Position numbers and translations under genes: made by a program. Below are positions 19,154 to 29,105 of a stretch of DNA of 64,000 bases, in pieces; the stretch's first letter is position 1; every line of letters begins with the position of its first letter. Under the pieces are notes generated by a model. It saw nothing but the letters and a program-made list of their open reading frames with translations, did no database searches and was not told the DNA's origin. Source of the DNA: Micromonospora violae (GTDB lineage: Bacteria; Actinomycetota; Actinomycetes; Mycobacteriales; Micromonosporaceae); the NCBI RefSeq assembly GCF_004217135.1, contig NZ_SHKK01000001.1, forward strand, positions 6,572,001 to 6,636,000. Direction: 5' to 3'.

Positions 19154-19969
19154 GTGAAGACCTCGAACCCGGTGCTCGCCCGGCTCGGCCAGGCGGCCGA
19201 GCGGGAGCGCTCCGCCGGGTACGCCCCGGCCGGGCCGTACGGACAGCCCGGCATTCCCCAGCAGTACCCGTCCCAGGCCGGTTACCCGGCCGCGCCGCCG
19301 ACCGTGGCGCCCATGACCGTCGACGACGTGGTCGTCAAGACGGTGGCTCTGCTCGGCATCCTCGGCATCACCGCCGCGGCTGCCTGGGTGCTCGTGCCCG
19401 ACGCGCTGGTCGGTACCGCCTGGATCGGCGCGGCGGTGGTCGGCCTGGTCCTCGGCTTGATCATCTCGTTCTCCCGGATGGCCAACCCGGCGCTCGTGAT
19501 CGCGTACGCGGTCGTCGAGGGTGTCTTCGTCGGCATGGTCAGCAAGGCGTTCGAGACGGCGTACGACGGCATCGTGCTCCAGGCCGCCGCAGCCAGCTTC
19601 GGCATCTTCTTCCTGATGGCGATGCTCTACAAGGCGAAGGTCATCCGGGCCACCCCGGCCTTCGTCAAGGGCATGATCGCGGTGATGACCGGCCTCTTCG
19701 CGGTCATGATGATCAACCTGGTGCTGGCGCTGTTCGGCGTGAACACCGGCCTGCGTGACGGCAGCCCACTGGCCATCGGCTTCAGCCTGGTCTGCATCGT
19801 GGTCGCCTCGCTGAGCTTCGTGCTCAGCTTCAAGGAGATCGAGGACGGCGTCCGGATGGGCCTGCCGCAGCGCTACTCCTGGGTGGCCGCGTTCGGCATC
19901 CTGGTGAGCCTGGTCTGGCTCTACATCGAGATCCTGCGCCTGCTGAGCTACTTCCAGGGCGACGACTGA
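19154..19969 (+). CDS. Bax inhibitor-1/YccA family membrane protein, copy 1
   Basis: The 271-residue protein has a cytoplasmic Pro/Tyr/Gln-rich N-terminus of about 55 residues and seven membrane segments after the conserved MTVDDVVVKTVALLG. The C-terminal FSFVLSFKEIEDGV-like loop (SFVLSFKEIEDGVRMGLP) carries the acidic residues that form the pH-sensitive Ca-leak site in the BI-1/TMBIM fold. It starts NPVLARL, like its paralogue at 20107. GTG 19154 follows a GAGGGA ribosome site. It lies about 100 bp downstream of the tRNA. A hairpin follows at 19991. Confidence 0.85.
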   Translation: MKTSNPVLARLGQAAERERSAGYAPAGPYGQPGIPQQYPSQAGYPAAPPTVAPMTVDDVVVKTVALLGILGITAAAAWVLVPDALVGTAWIGAAVVGLVLGLIISFSRMANPALVIAYAVVEGVFVGMVSKAFETAYDGIVLQAAAASFGIFFLMAMLYKAKVIRATPAFVKGMIAVMTGLFAVMMINLVLALFGVNTGLRDGSPLAIGFSLVCIVVASLSFVLSFKEIEDGVRMGLPQRYSWVAAFGILVSLVWLYIEILRLLSYFQGDD

Positions 19970-19990
19970 CCCTCGTCCGCACTGCCGACC

Positions 19991-20024
19991 GACGCCCGTC
20001 CCCACCCAGGTGGGGGCGGGCGTC
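19991..20024 (+). terminator. Hairpin terminator after BI-1 copy 1
   Basis: GACGCCCG and CGGGCGTC form an outer stem extended inward by CCCCACC/GGTGGGG, ending in a very short loop. It lies 21 bases after the stop and separates the two Bax inhibitor-1 paralogues, which are thus probably transcribed separately. Confidence 0.7.
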
Positions 20025-20106
20025 GTCGTCCGCGCCGTTTGGCCGCCGCCGCTGCTCCGCCCGGGGCAGAGTGACTGCGAGGGGTACGCGGGCGAAGGAG
20101 GCGGCG

Positions 20107-20865
20107 GTGCGCAGCAACAACCCGGTGCTCAACCGGCTGGACGAGAGCAGCCGGGTGGAGTCCCGGGTGCTCGGCGCCCGGGACGTCGAACCGATGACAG
20201 TCGACGACGTGGTGGTCCGTACCGTCGGGTTGCTGCTCGTGACCGGCGCGACCGCGGCGGTGTCCTGGGCGGTGATCCCCGACGCCGTGTGGCTGGGTGG
20301 CGCGCTGGCCGGCAGCGCGCTCGCGTCGATCGCGCTGATCCTGGTCATCTCGCTGCGGGGGATCACCAATCCGGTGCCGATCGTCGGCTACGCCATCCTT
20401 CAGGGCCTGCTGCTGGGGGTGGCGAGCCGCACCTTCGAGCAGGTCTATCCGGGCATCGTGGTGCAGGCGGTGGCCGGCACCTTCGGCGTCTTCCTCGGCA
20501 TGGCGGCGCTCTACCGGGCCCGGGTGATCCGGGCGACGCCCCGGCTGGCCCGCCTGGTGATCGGCACCCTGCTCGGCATCGCCGTGCTCAGTGTGGTCAA
20601 CCTGGTGTCGTACCTGATCACCGGGCGACCGGGCCTGGCGGTCTACAGCGTCAGCGGGGAGGTCGGCTGGCTGCCGTACGCCTTCTCGGTGGTGGCCATC
20701 ATCGCGGGCGCGTTCAGCTTCATCCTCGACTTCGACCTCGTTGAGCGTTCGGTGCGCGACGGTCGTGCCCGTCGGTACGCGTGGCTGAGCGCGTTCGGCC
20801 TGCTCACCGGGTTGGTGTTCCTCTACTGGCAGCTGTTGCGGCTGCTCAGCTATCTGCGCCGCTGA
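20107..20865 (+). CDS. Bax inhibitor-1/YccA family membrane protein, copy 2
   Basis: The 252-residue paralogue lacks the Pro/Tyr-rich extension of copy 1 but shares SNNPVLNRLDE at the start, MTVDDVVVRTVGLLLVTGA before the first membrane segment, and FSFILDFDLVERSVRDG near the end, where acidic residues replace the FKEIEDG of copy 1. Seven membrane segments are predicted. The GTG at 20107 follows AAGGAGG by five bases. The two copies are a diverged tandem duplication; different acidic residues in the last loop suggest different ion or pH responses, which is inference. Confidence 0.84.
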   Translation: MRSNNPVLNRLDESSRVESRVLGARDVEPMTVDDVVVRTVGLLLVTGATAAVSWAVIPDAVWLGGALAGSALASIALILVISLRGITNPVPIVGYAILQGLLLGVASRTFEQVYPGIVVQAVAGTFGVFLGMAALYRARVIRATPRLARLVIGTLLGIAVLSVVNLVSYLITGRPGLAVYSVSGEVGWLPYAFSVVAIIAGAFSFILDFDLVERSVRDGRARRYAWLSAFGLLTGLVFLYWQLLRLLSYLRR

Positions 20866-20911
20866 CCGGCCCGGCCCGGCGCGGTCGGTGCCGGCCGTAG
20901 ACTCGGCGGCG

Positions 20912-21232
20912 ATGAGCGCAGCGGAGTTGGACAAGGCCGTGCAGTTGCTGGTCCGTCAGATCGCGCACTGGCAGCAGCCCCGGTGGGCGGCGGCCGCGAC
21001 CACGGGCAACGTGTCCCGCGCCGACCTGGTGCACCGGCTGGTGCAGGAGATCGCCAACCTGGCCGCCGACACCGAGGGGGAGCCCCGCCGGGTCGTGCCC
21101 CGGCTCGACAACGACCTGGCCCTGCCCGACCAACTGCGGGTGGTGACGGCGGACCTGCTGGCCGCCGACCCGGGGGCCGAGGCGCTGACCCGGGCCGCCG
21201 CCGAGGTGGCGGCGACCCGCAGCGCGCTCTGA
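20912..21232 (+). CDS. Conserved small protein, function unknown
   Basis: The 106-residue, predominantly helical protein has a WQQPRWAA segment, then [25 protein letters not shown] and two more helices rich in Ala and Leu. No domain is recognised. A TAGACT hexamer at 20898-20903 lies eight bases before the ATG and there is no ribosome site, so the mRNA is probably leaderless. It ends 12 bp from the convergent thiolase gene; a 16-bp palindrome CGGCTCAGCTGAGCCG covers the junction. Confidence 0.72.
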   Translation: MSAAELDKAVQLLVRQIAHWQQPRWAAAATTGNVSRADLVHRLVQEIANLAADTEGEPRRVVPRLDNDLALPDQLRVVTADLLAADPGAEALTRAAAEVAATRSAL

Positions 21233-21244
21233 GGGCGGCCCGGC

Positions 21245-22507
21245 TCAGCTGAGCCGTTCGAGCACCATGGCCATGCCCTGGCCGCCGCCCACGCACATGG
21301 TCTCCAGGCCGATGGTCTTGTCGTGCCACTCCAGGGCGTTGAGCAGGGTGCCGGTGATCCGGGCGCCGGTCATGCCGAACGGGTGGCCGACGGCGATGGC
21401 CCCGCCCATCACGTTCAGCTTCTCCTCCGGGATGCCCAGTTGGCGGTAGGAGGGGATGACCTGCGCGGCGAACGCCTCGTTGATCTCGACGAGGTCGACG
21501 TCGTCGATGGTCATACCGGCTCGGCGCAGTGCCTGCCGGGACGCCTCGACCGGCCCGAGACCCATGATCTCCGGCGACAGACCGGTCACACCGGTCGACA
21601 CGATCCGGGCCAGCGGGGTGAGCCCGAGCTCCTCGGCCCGCTGGGCGCTCATCACCACCACGGCGGCCGCGCCGTCGTTGAGCGGGCAGCAGTTGCCGGC
21701 GGTGATCCGACCGTCCGGGCGGAACACCGGCTTCAGACCGGCGACCGCGTCGAGGGTGACGCCGGCCCGGGGCCCGTCGTCGGTGCTCACCACGGTGCCG
21801 TCCGGCGTGGTGACCGGGGTGATCTCCCGGGCCCAGAAACCGTCGGCGATGGCCTTCTCGGCGAGGTTCTGGCTGCGTACGCCGAACTCGTCCATGTCGG
21901 CGCGGGTGATGTCGTACACCTGGGCCAGGTTCTCCGCGGTCTGCCCCATGCTCAGGTAGATGTCGGGCAGCTCACCGACCTCGCGCGGGTCGGTCCACAC
22001 CTCGGCGCCGCCCTGCGCGCGGCGCGTCGAACGCTCGCTGGCCGACGCGAAGCGCGGGTTCTCCCAGCCGCCGCCGACCAGGGCCTGCGCCTCGGGTGGC
22101 AGCCCGTCGGAGCTGCCTCGGGCGTAGCGGGAGACCATCTCCACCCCGGCGGAGACGAACACGTCGCCCTCACCGGCCCGGATCGCGTGCATCGCCATCC
22201 GGGTGGTCTGCAACGAGGAGGCGCAGTAGCGGGTCAGCGTGGCACCGGGGACAGTGTCCAGACCGAGGAGGGTGGAGACCACCCGGGCCATGTTGAAGCC
22301 CTGCTCACCGCCGGGCAGGCCGCACCCGAGGTAGAGGTCGTCGATGGTGGTCGGATCGAGCGCGGGGATCTTGTCCAGTGCGGCCTGGACGATGGTCGCG
22401 GCGAGGTCGTCGGGGCGGACATCGCGCAGGGACCCCTTGTGCGCCCGGCCGATGGGGGAGCGGGCGGTGGCGACGATGACGGCGTCGCGGGACGACTCAA
22501 TCGGCAT
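21245..22507 (-). CDS. Acetyl-CoA C-acyltransferase (thiolase, FadA type)
   Basis: The 420-residue thiolase cleaves 3-ketoacyl-CoA in beta-oxidation, or runs in reverse to make acetoacetyl-CoA. Cys95 in [10 protein letters not shown] is the acyl-carrying nucleophile, His375 lies in [11 protein letters not shown] and Cys405 in [14 protein letters not shown] is also present. Length and motifs match FadA3/degradative thiolases. In M. tuberculosis fadA3 (Rv1074c) is likewise followed by an SGNH hydrolase and cbs, so the gene belongs to an old syntenic block. The ATG at 22507 lacks a strong ribosome site. Confidence 0.93.
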   Translation of the reverse strand: MPIESSRDAVIVATARSPIGRAHKGSLRDVRPDDLAATIVQAALDKIPALDPTTIDDLYLGCGLPGGEQGFNMARVVSTLLGLDTVPGATLTRYCASSLQTTRMAMHAIRAGEGDVFVSAGVEMVSRYARGSSDGLPPEAQALVGGGWENPRFASASERSTRRAQGGAEVWTDPREVGELPDIYLSMGQTAENLAQVYDITRADMDEFGVRSQNLAEKAIADGFWAREITPVTTPDGTVVSTDDGPRAGVTLDAVAGLKPVFRPDGRITAGNCCPLNDGAAAVVVMSAQRAEELGLTPLARIVSTGVTGLSPEIMGLGPVEASRQALRRAGMTIDDVDLVEINEAFAAQVIPSYRQLGIPEEKLNVMGGAIAVGHPFGMTGARITGTLLNALEWHDKTIGLETMCVGGGQGMAMVLERLS

Positions 22508-22586
22508 GGACCAACGTTAACCCGCCGGTAACTTCGCGCGGAAGAAGCGTGCCCGGCGGGAAATGTCACCCCTGACCGGGGACGAT

Positions 22587-23399
22587 CTAGCGCCGGGTCG
22601 TGGCCGCCGCCGCCGCGGCGATGGCGGGCAGCAACGCGTGCGCCCACACCCGGTAGCCGTCGGCGGAGGGGTGGAAGCCGTCCTGGCAGAGCGTGCCGGC
22701 GTCGGCCCGGAACACCGGCCCGGTCTCGGTGGCCAAATCGACCACCGAGCCGCCCGCCTCCAGCACGGCCGTGGTCTGCGCGCGGGCCACCCGACGCCCG
22801 GACCACCCGACCACCTGGCGCAGCGGAGGCGCGATGGCACGCACCGCGCCGAGGTCGGGGCAGGTGCCCACCACCACCTCGACGCGCGCCTCCCGCAGCC
22901 GGTGCACCGCCGCGCCCAGGTAGGCCGCCGCGTCGGAGGGTCGGCGCAGCCCGGTGGCGTCGTTCGCGCCGATCAGGATCAACGCCACGTCGGGCCGCTC
23001 CCCGAGCAGGGCCCGGGCAACCTGCGTGGCGAGGTCCGTCGAGCGGGACCCGGAGACGCCGACGCTGGACAGCTGCACCCGGCGGCCGGCCGGGCCCTCG
23101 GCGAGCAGGTGGGCCAACTGCCCGCCGATCGTGTCTTCCAGACGGTCGACACCGACGCCCAGCGCCGACGAGTCGCCGAGCAGCACCAGCCGCAGCGGAG
23201 GAGCGCCCGCCCGGCCGATCGTGGCGCGCAGCGCCAGGCCCAGCTCCGGTTGGGCGTAGCGTCGGTGCCGGGCGACGAACGCCTCACCGGCGAGGACGGC
23301 GGCACCCCCGACAGTGCCGGCGAGCAGCGAGAACGCCGCTGCCCGACCCAACCGGCCGGCGAGGCCGGAGGCCACGCTCCGTGCGCTGCGCTCGTTCAT
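22587..23399 (-). CDS. Exported SGNH/GDSL hydrolase, copy 2
   Basis: The 270-residue protein starts with a basic segment and one hydrophobic anchor (AAAFSLLAGTVGGAAVLAGEAF) and continues into an SGNH hydrolase domain: block I LLGDSSALG with Ser77, block III GANDATG, and block V DGFHPSADGY with the catalytic Asp and His. Such enzymes deacylate esters of lipids or carbohydrates. The start overlaps the stop of the upstream paralogue (ATGA), so both are made from one mRNA. VEVVVGTCPDLGA and PPLR are shared with copy 1, indicating tandem duplication. It matches Rv1075c in position. Confidence 0.85.
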   Translation of the reverse strand: MNERSARSVASGLAGRLGRAAAFSLLAGTVGGAAVLAGEAFVARHRRYAQPELGLALRATIGRAGAPPLRLVLLGDSSALGVGVDRLEDTIGGQLAHLLAEGPAGRRVQLSSVGVSGSRSTDLATQVARALLGERPDVALILIGANDATGLRRPSDAAAYLGAAVHRLREARVEVVVGTCPDLGAVRAIAPPLRQVVGWSGRRVARAQTTAVLEAGGSVVDLATETGPVFRADAGTLCQDGFHPSADGYRVWAHALLPAIAAAAAATTRR

Positions 23400-24445
23400 G
23401 CCAGTTCCTCCACTGTCGAGGTGTCCGACGCGGGCCCGTCCTGCGGCACCGCGCCGACACCGAAGAACGCCCGTCGGCGCAGCTGCGCCCACCGGCCGGC
23501 GGGCCCTCGGTCGCGGCCCCGGACCTGGACGCCGCTCACCTCCGTGCCAGCGTGTCGAGCCGCTTCCTGCGCGGCCTCCGGCAGCGACCGTACGCCGTCG
23601 CCGCCGACCCGTGTGGCCCGTCGTTCCGGGGTCGCGCCGAGGGCGGAGAGCATCGTCGGCAGGAGCGCGGCGGCGGCCATCGCGTACCCCTCGGCGGAGG
23701 GGTGGAACCGGTCCCAGGCGAACATCCGGGTCGGCTCGGCCGCGAACCGGGGCCCGAGCAGGTCACCGAGGGAGACCGTCCAGCCGCCCGCCTCGACCAC
23801 GGCCACCGTCTGGGCCGCCGCGAGCTGCCGGCTCCACCGGTGCGCCAGCCAGCGCAGCGGTGGCTGGATGGGGCGGATCGCGCCCAGGTCGGGGCACGTC
23901 CCGACGACCACCTCACACCCCGCGTCACGCAGGGTGTGCACCGCCTCGACCAGGTAGCGGACCGCCAGGCCGCGCGGGGTGCGGTTGGTGATGTCGTTGC
24001 CACCGATGAGGATCACCGCGATGTCGGGTCGGCACTCCAACGCCGCCTCCACCTGGTGGCGCAGGGCCGCCGAGATGGCACCGACCACCGCGAAGCGGTG
24101 CAGCTGCACCGGCCGGTGCAGGCGACGGGACAGGCCGGTGGCGAGCAGCGCCCCGGGCGTCTCCCGACGGCGGTGCACCCCGTAGCCCGCCGCCGACGAG
24201 TCGCCGAGCACGACCATGGTGAGCGCCGGACCGGGGAACTTCGCGCCGTACATCCCATCGCAGCGCGGCGGCGGCGCCTCGGCCATCGGGATGGTCCGTC
24301 GCGCCTGGCGGGCCTGGCCGAGCAGCACCCCGCCGGTCGCCACCGCGGCCGCCGCGGTGGCACCCGTCCCGATGGCTGCCAGCCGGACGAACCGCCGGGC
24401 CTGCCGCCAGCGCTCACCGGGTACGACGGAATCTGCCATCCCCAT
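23396..24445 (-). CDS. Exported SGNH/GDSL hydrolase, copy 1
   Basis: The 349-residue paralogue has a single membrane anchor near residues 22-45, then block I VLGDSSAAG with Ser83, block III GGNDITN and block V DRFHPSAEGY. After the catalytic domain comes an 80-residue Arg/Gly-rich tail absent from copy 2. An ATG at 24445, with TAATGT six bases upstream, gives a leaderless mRNA; an ATG two codons later is possible. It is divergent from the DUF1232 gene. Confidence 0.83.
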   Translation of the reverse strand: MGMADSVVPGERWRQARRFVRLAAIGTGATAAAAVATGGVLLGQARQARRTIPMAEAPPPRCDGMYGAKFPGPALTMVVLGDSSAAGYGVHRRRETPGALLATGLSRRLHRPVQLHRFAVVGAISAALRHQVEAALECRPDIAVILIGGNDITNRTPRGLAVRYLVEAVHTLRDAGCEVVVGTCPDLGAIRPIQPPLRWLAHRWSRQLAAAQTVAVVEAGGWTVSLGDLLGPRFAAEPTRMFAWDRFHPSAEGYAMAAAALLPTMLSALGATPERRATRVGGDGVRSLPEAAQEAARHAGTEVSGVQVRGRDRGPAGRWAQLRRRAFFGVGAVPQDGPASDTSTVEELA

Positions 24446-24595
24446 ACCGCGACATTATCGCGCGGGCCCGACACACCGCTGTCGTCGTGACGGCACCCGG
24501 GTGCCTGGAAACCGACGCGACGGGGTACCTGGGTTCCCGAGGCCGGCCGACTTGCGCCGACCCGCCACGCTGATCCGGCGGAGAGGAGCACGACG

Positions 24596-24952
24596 ATGGG
24601 TAAGACACTGAAGCGCAGCGCGGCGTTCGCGGCCCTGGCCCGGGCCCTGACGGCCGGGGCGCGCAACGGGCCGTCGATCGGCACGCGGTTGGCCGCGCTG
24701 CCCCGGATGATCCGAGCCACCACCAAGGGGGAGTACGACGGCGGCCTTCGGCTGGCCCTGATGACCGCGGCGACGGCGTACATCGTCTCGCCGATCGACC
24801 TGCTCCCGGAGATCCCACTGGCGATCTTCGGGCTGGCCGACGACGCGGTCATGGTCACCTGGTTGGCCGGCAGCGTGCTCGCCGAGACCGATCGCTTCCT
24901 GGAGTGGGAGGCCCGCCGCAGCTCCGTCATCCCCGGGGGGCTGGTGCCCTGA
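24596..24952 (+). CDS. DUF1232 (YkvA) family small membrane protein
   Basis: The 118-residue protein carries the DUF1232 signature ALMTAATAYIVSPIDLLPEIPL-like segment (YIVSPIDLLPE at about residues 62-72), followed by a hydrophobic stretch LADDAVMVTWLAGSVLA. One or two membrane-associated helices are likely. The family has no firm function. GAGAGGAGC precedes the ATG by about ten bases. It is followed by cbs after 72 bp. Confidence 0.82.
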   Translation: MGKTLKRSAAFAALARALTAGARNGPSIGTRLAALPRMIRATTKGEYDGGLRLALMTAATAYIVSPIDLLPEIPLAIFGLADDAVMVTWLAGSVLAETDRFLEWEARRSSVIPGGLVP

Positions 24953-25024
24953 CGGCACGTACGCTGGGCGACGAGGAACCGTCTTCCCGGCCGCCACCGT
25001 CGGCGCCGCAACGAAGGGCACACC

Positions 25025-26395
<1,371 letters not shown>

Positions 26396-26474
26396 AAGCT
26401 CCCACCCCCGCCCCACCCGCCGCCGTTCCGCCTGCCCGGCCTCGCTCGGCCCCACCCCGCCCGACCTCGCCTGG

Positions 26475-26547
26475 TCGATCAAGGAGTTGTGGTGGTGTGC
26501 AATACGGACACCCGTGCCGAAAGCGCCCACCACAACTCCATGATCGA
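26475..26547. repeat. Family 1 inverted-repeat element, copy A (73 bp)
   Basis: Arms of 20 bp at 26475-26494 (TCGATCAAGGAGTTGTGGTG) and 26528-26547 (CACCACAACTCCATGATCGA) differ by one mismatch and enclose 33 bp. It lies between the convergent cbs and GNAT genes. The 80 bp to its left are strongly C-rich and the 90 bp to its right strongly G-rich. The same 20-33-20 layout recurs at 45030 and 61406, also between convergent genes. Apart from this element, the 26396-26644 gap holds only low-complexity sequence. Confidence 0.88.
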
Positions 26548-26644
26548 CGAGGGCGGGCGGGGCGCGGGCGGGGCGCGGTCGGGCCGGGGGCGGGCGGGGA
26601 TCGGCGCGGACGGGGGCAGGCGCGGGCGGGGGCCGGGGGGGCGA

Positions 26645-27154
26645 TTAGAGGGGGCGGGTGTAGCGGAGTTGGGGGGTTTGGGCTGATCCGATCGCCTCTT
26701 CTCGCTCGGCGCCGGTCGGGGTCCAGCCGCCGCGTTCGTAGAACGAGCGGGCGTGGGCATTGCCGCGCAGCACCCAGAGCGCGGCGCGCCGCCAGCCCCG
26801 TGCCCGCATGGCGTCCAGCGCGTCCACCATCAGGGTCCGGCCGACACCGCGGCCCTGCTCGGCCGGGTCGAGGTGAATCGCGTTGAGCAGCCCGGTGGCC
26901 GGGTCGTCCTCGTCGTCCGGCCCCAGGTGGCTGAAGCCGGCCAACCTCCCGCCGCGCTCGGCCACGGTCATCCGGTGGGTGTCCCGTTCCCAGACCCACC
27001 GTTCGACCCAGTACCGCCCCATCGCCTCCGGTGTCGGGTCGGCCAACGCGTCGGCGGGCAGGAAGCCGGAGTACGCGGCGACCCGGGAGCGCTGGTGCAG
27101 GGCGCCCACCGCCATCAGGTCATGTTCGGTTGCGGAGCGGAGCGTGATCGTCAC
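26645..27154 (-). CDS. GNAT family N-acetyltransferase
   Basis: The 169-residue protein is a single GNAT domain. The acetyl-CoA loop is [14 protein letters not shown] near residue 101-114, preceded by the strand LNAIHLDPA, and the C-terminal motif [13 protein letters not shown] is typical. The substrate is unknown. The GTG at 27154 overlaps the stop of RNase Z (GTGA), so the two are translationally coupled, although no shared function is obvious. Its stop lies beyond the G-rich side of repeat element A. Confidence 0.85.
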   Translation of the reverse strand: MTITLRSATEHDLMAVGALHQRSRVAAYSGFLPADALADPTPEAMGRYWVERWVWERDTHRMTVAERGGRLAGFSHLGPDDEDDPATGLLNAIHLDPAEQGRGVGRTLMVDALDAMRARGWRRAALWVLRGNAHARSFYERGGWTPTGAEREEAIGSAQTPQLRYTRPL

Positions 27155-28080
27155 TCGTTCGAGGCTACTCGGCGCGGTGGGAGCTGCACGGTGCTGAGGT
27201 CCTCGGCGATGATCAGTTCACCGTCGAAGTGGGTGCGCGCCTCGTCGTGGAACAGGCGCGGGTCGGGGTAGCGCTGGGAAAAGTGGGTGAGCACGAGTCG
27301 GCGTACCCCGGACTCGGTCGCCACCCGGGCGGCCTGCGCCGCGGTCAGGTGGCCGACCTCGGCGGCGAGCGCGGCCTCCGACTCCAGGAAGGTCGACTCG
27401 ATGACCAGCAGGTCGGCGTGCTCGGCGAGGGCGTACACCCCGTCGCAGAGGCCGGTGTCCATCACGAACGCGAACCGCTGCCCCGGTCGGGGCACGCTCA
27501 CCTCGGCCCGGGTGACGCGGCGTCCGTCGACGTCCAAGTGCCCGACGCGGATCAGCTCGCCGACGGCTGGCCCGGTGATGCCGTACGCGGCCAGCTTCTC
27601 CGGCAGCATCCGGTGCCCGTCCGGCTCGACCAGCCGGTAGCCGTACGTCTCGATGGGGTGCCGGAGCCGGCGTGCCTCCAGCGTGCCGCAGCGCAGGGCG
27701 ACCTGTTGCCCGTCGGCCTCGATGGGCTCGACCAGCAGCTCCGCGGTCTCGTAGAAGGAGGTGGCGTGCCGCAACCGGGCGAAGTATTCGGCGCCGCCGG
27801 CCGGGAAGTGCACGGCGACCGGGTGCGGCACCCGGTCCAGGGACAGTCGCTGGATGGTGCCGGGCAGGCCGAGGCAGTGGTCGCCGTGGAAGTGGGTGAC
27901 GCAGATCCGGGTCAGGTCGGTGGCGGTGACCGTGGTGTGCAGGAGTTGACGCTGGCTGCCCTCGCCCGGGTCGAAGAGGATCACCTCGTCGTCCCAGCGC
28001 AGCACGTACCCGTTGTGGTTGCGCTGACGGGTCGGCGCCTGGCTGGCCGTCCCCAGCACCACCAGTTCGCGCATGGACAT
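27151..28080 (-). CDS. rnz: Ribonuclease Z (tRNA 3'-end processing)
   Basis: The 309-residue metallo-beta-lactamase-fold enzyme cleaves the 3' trailer of tRNA precursors. The zinc motif [13 protein letters not shown] (His63, His65, Asp67, His68) is present, with further ligands in VMDTGLCDG and LTHFSQRY. It has the short (RNase Z-S) length. ATG 28080 is placed five bases after AGGAG. RNase Z is relevant here because tRNAs lacking an encoded CCA, such as the tRNA-Leu at 18967, need it. A GC-rich inverted repeat lies in its leader. Confidence 0.93.
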   Translation of the reverse strand: MSMRELVVLGTASQAPTRQRNHNGYVLRWDDEVILFDPGEGSQRQLLHTTVTATDLTRICVTHFHGDHCLGLPGTIQRLSLDRVPHPVAVHFPAGGAEYFARLRHATSFYETAELLVEPIEADGQQVALRCGTLEARRLRHPIETYGYRLVEPDGHRMLPEKLAAYGITGPAVGELIRVGHLDVDGRRVTRAEVSVPRPGQRFAFVMDTGLCDGVYALAEHADLLVIESTFLESEAALAAEVGHLTAAQAARVATESGVRRLVLTHFSQRYPDPRLFHDEARTHFDGELIIAEDLSTVQLPPRRVASNE

Positions 28081-28457
28081 CGCCACTCCTGCGGATATGG
28101 AGCGACCCCCGGGGCGCTCCGCGCTCGCGCGCGGGCCGGCTGGACTTGGCCGGCACCCCGGGGGTCGGGTGGCTGTCGTGGATTCGCCGCACCGCTGCCA
28201 CACGGTCTCGACGATGGTGCTGGTGTCCGCCTGTTGGCGGACCGATCACTGTCGAGGACAGCGGCTAGCTGACAGCCACCTCACGAGTCCGATTGCTATA
28301 CAAGTCTGGACCACCTCCTTTCACGTGTACGGCCACGCTATCGAGTTCCCGGGGGGCTCTGCAACGGATTTCGATCACAGGGTCAGAGGGGAATGTTCGG
28401 CCAGCTCAGCGGCGTCGCATGGCAGGGCAAACGCCGCGAGAGCGGCCCCCGCCCGGG
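28081..28457. other. Gene-free stretch with a structured rnz leader
   Basis: Perfect 11-base arms GACCCCCGGGG (28104-28114) and CCCCGGGGGTC (28156-28166) flank an inner GCCGGC pair; this lies 20-90 bases before the rnz start on the minus strand and could fold in its leader. At 28310-28318 the minus strand reads AAAGGAGG, a perfect Shine-Dalgarno match with no convincing gene after it. At 28294-28303 CTATACAAGT resembles half of an operator of HutC-type GntR regulators. Base composition is less GC-rich than the flanks. Open frames here have no coding character. Confidence 0.4.
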
Positions 28458-28673
28458 CTAGGGTGCCGGCCGTAGCTGCGTCCGAGGGCAGCGTTCCTGG
28501 TGGTCACCGACGACCTCGGCAATCTCGCCGGGTGTCGTGGCTGTGTCTATCCGTAGCGCCCGCCAGCATTTGCCGCACGTAACTCGGCCGGTGACGACGA
28601 TGGTCCATCTCGACACTTCCAGCTCAATTGGCACCCGTGCCGGCTGATCGCCCTCGGCCCGCGCACTGAACAT
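28458..28673 (-). CDS. Cys-containing miniprotein, possible zinc ribbon
   Basis: The 71-residue product contains RVTCGKCWRALRID and later DHQERCPR, giving Cys-X2-Cys plus a His and a Cys, the spacing of a small metal-binding fold. AAGGAG five bases before the ATG at 28673 strongly supports this start over upstream methionines. Similar short Cys-rich proteins occur beside KorSA-like GntR regulators in actinomycete integrative elements. It is divergent from the GntR gene. No function can be assigned. Confidence 0.55.
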   Translation of the reverse strand: MFSARAEGDQPARVPIELEVSRWTIVVTGRVTCGKCWRALRIDTATTPGEIAEVVGDHQERCPRTQLRPAP

Positions 28674-28780
28674 CGCTACTCCTTGCCATATGAGGGGCGC
28701 CCGCATGATCGCCGAGACCGGCGGACGCCCCTTGGGCGCAGCGACGGGCACCGATCCCAGATCCACTACCCACCGCGCAT

Positions 28781-28858
28781 ACCGAGATTAATGCCAGTAG
28801 TGCCAGTAAGGCAATGGGTGTAAGTAGTCCCCACTGTGGGTAGGCGCAGCCTGTGTGC
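28781..28858 (+). promoter_or_regulatory. Control region of the GntR gene with repeats
   Basis: Two direct repeats GCCAGTA (28793-28799 and 28802-28808) are followed by GTAAGTAG and by a perfect palindrome CCCAC-T-GTGGG at 28830-28840, about 20 bases before the GntR start. Such clustered repeats in front of a repressor gene suggest autoregulatory sites. No clear -35/-10 pair is seen. Confidence 0.4.
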
Positions 28859-29077
28859 GTGCCGATACCCCACACTGCGCATGAGATCGAGGCTGATCTG
28901 CTGCGGCGCATCGGCGCTGGCGAGTTTCGGCGCGGGCAGCGCCTCCCGACGTACGACGCGCTGGCCGATGAATACGGCTCGGCCCGGCGCACTGTGGCGC
29001 GCGCCGTTGAGGGGTTGAAAGCGCGGGGGATCGTGGTCGGCGTCCGGGGGTCGGGCGTGTACGTCGCTGAGACGTAG
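28859..29077 (+). CDS. Short GntR family regulator, KorSA-like
   Basis: The 72-residue protein is only the winged-helix domain of a GntR regulator: HEIEADLLRRIGAGEFRRGQRLPTYDAL, recognition helix SARRTVARAVEGLKARG and wing VVGVRGSGVYV. It has no ligand-binding domain. This length and sequence are typical of KorSA-type repressors of pSAM2-like integrative elements in actinomycetes. I chose the second GTG (28859, VPIPH) since family members start there. With its neighbours it looks like the remnant of such an element; no integrase, excisionase or replication gene is present. Confidence 0.75.
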   Translation: MPIPHTAHEIEADLLRRIGAGEFRRGQRLPTYDALADEYGSARRTVARAVEGLKARGIVVGVRGSGVYVAET

Positions 29078-29105
29078 AGAACGCCGCCCGGACTATCGTT
29101 GGCGG

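Noticed and set aside
26475..26547. Family 1 elements as CRISPR repeats
   Set aside because: Copies are 16-19 kb apart, palindromic and single; there are no arrays and no cas genes.
26555..26644. G-rich tract as a possible G-quadruplex regulator
   Set aside because: Runs of four or more G are few and it is part of the general C/G skew switch around repeat element A; reported there instead.
28073..28582. 169-codon plus-strand open frame upstream of the mobile remnant
   Set aside because: No ribosome site or -10, no homology-like features, overlaps the start of rnz and the miniprotein with good ribosome site.
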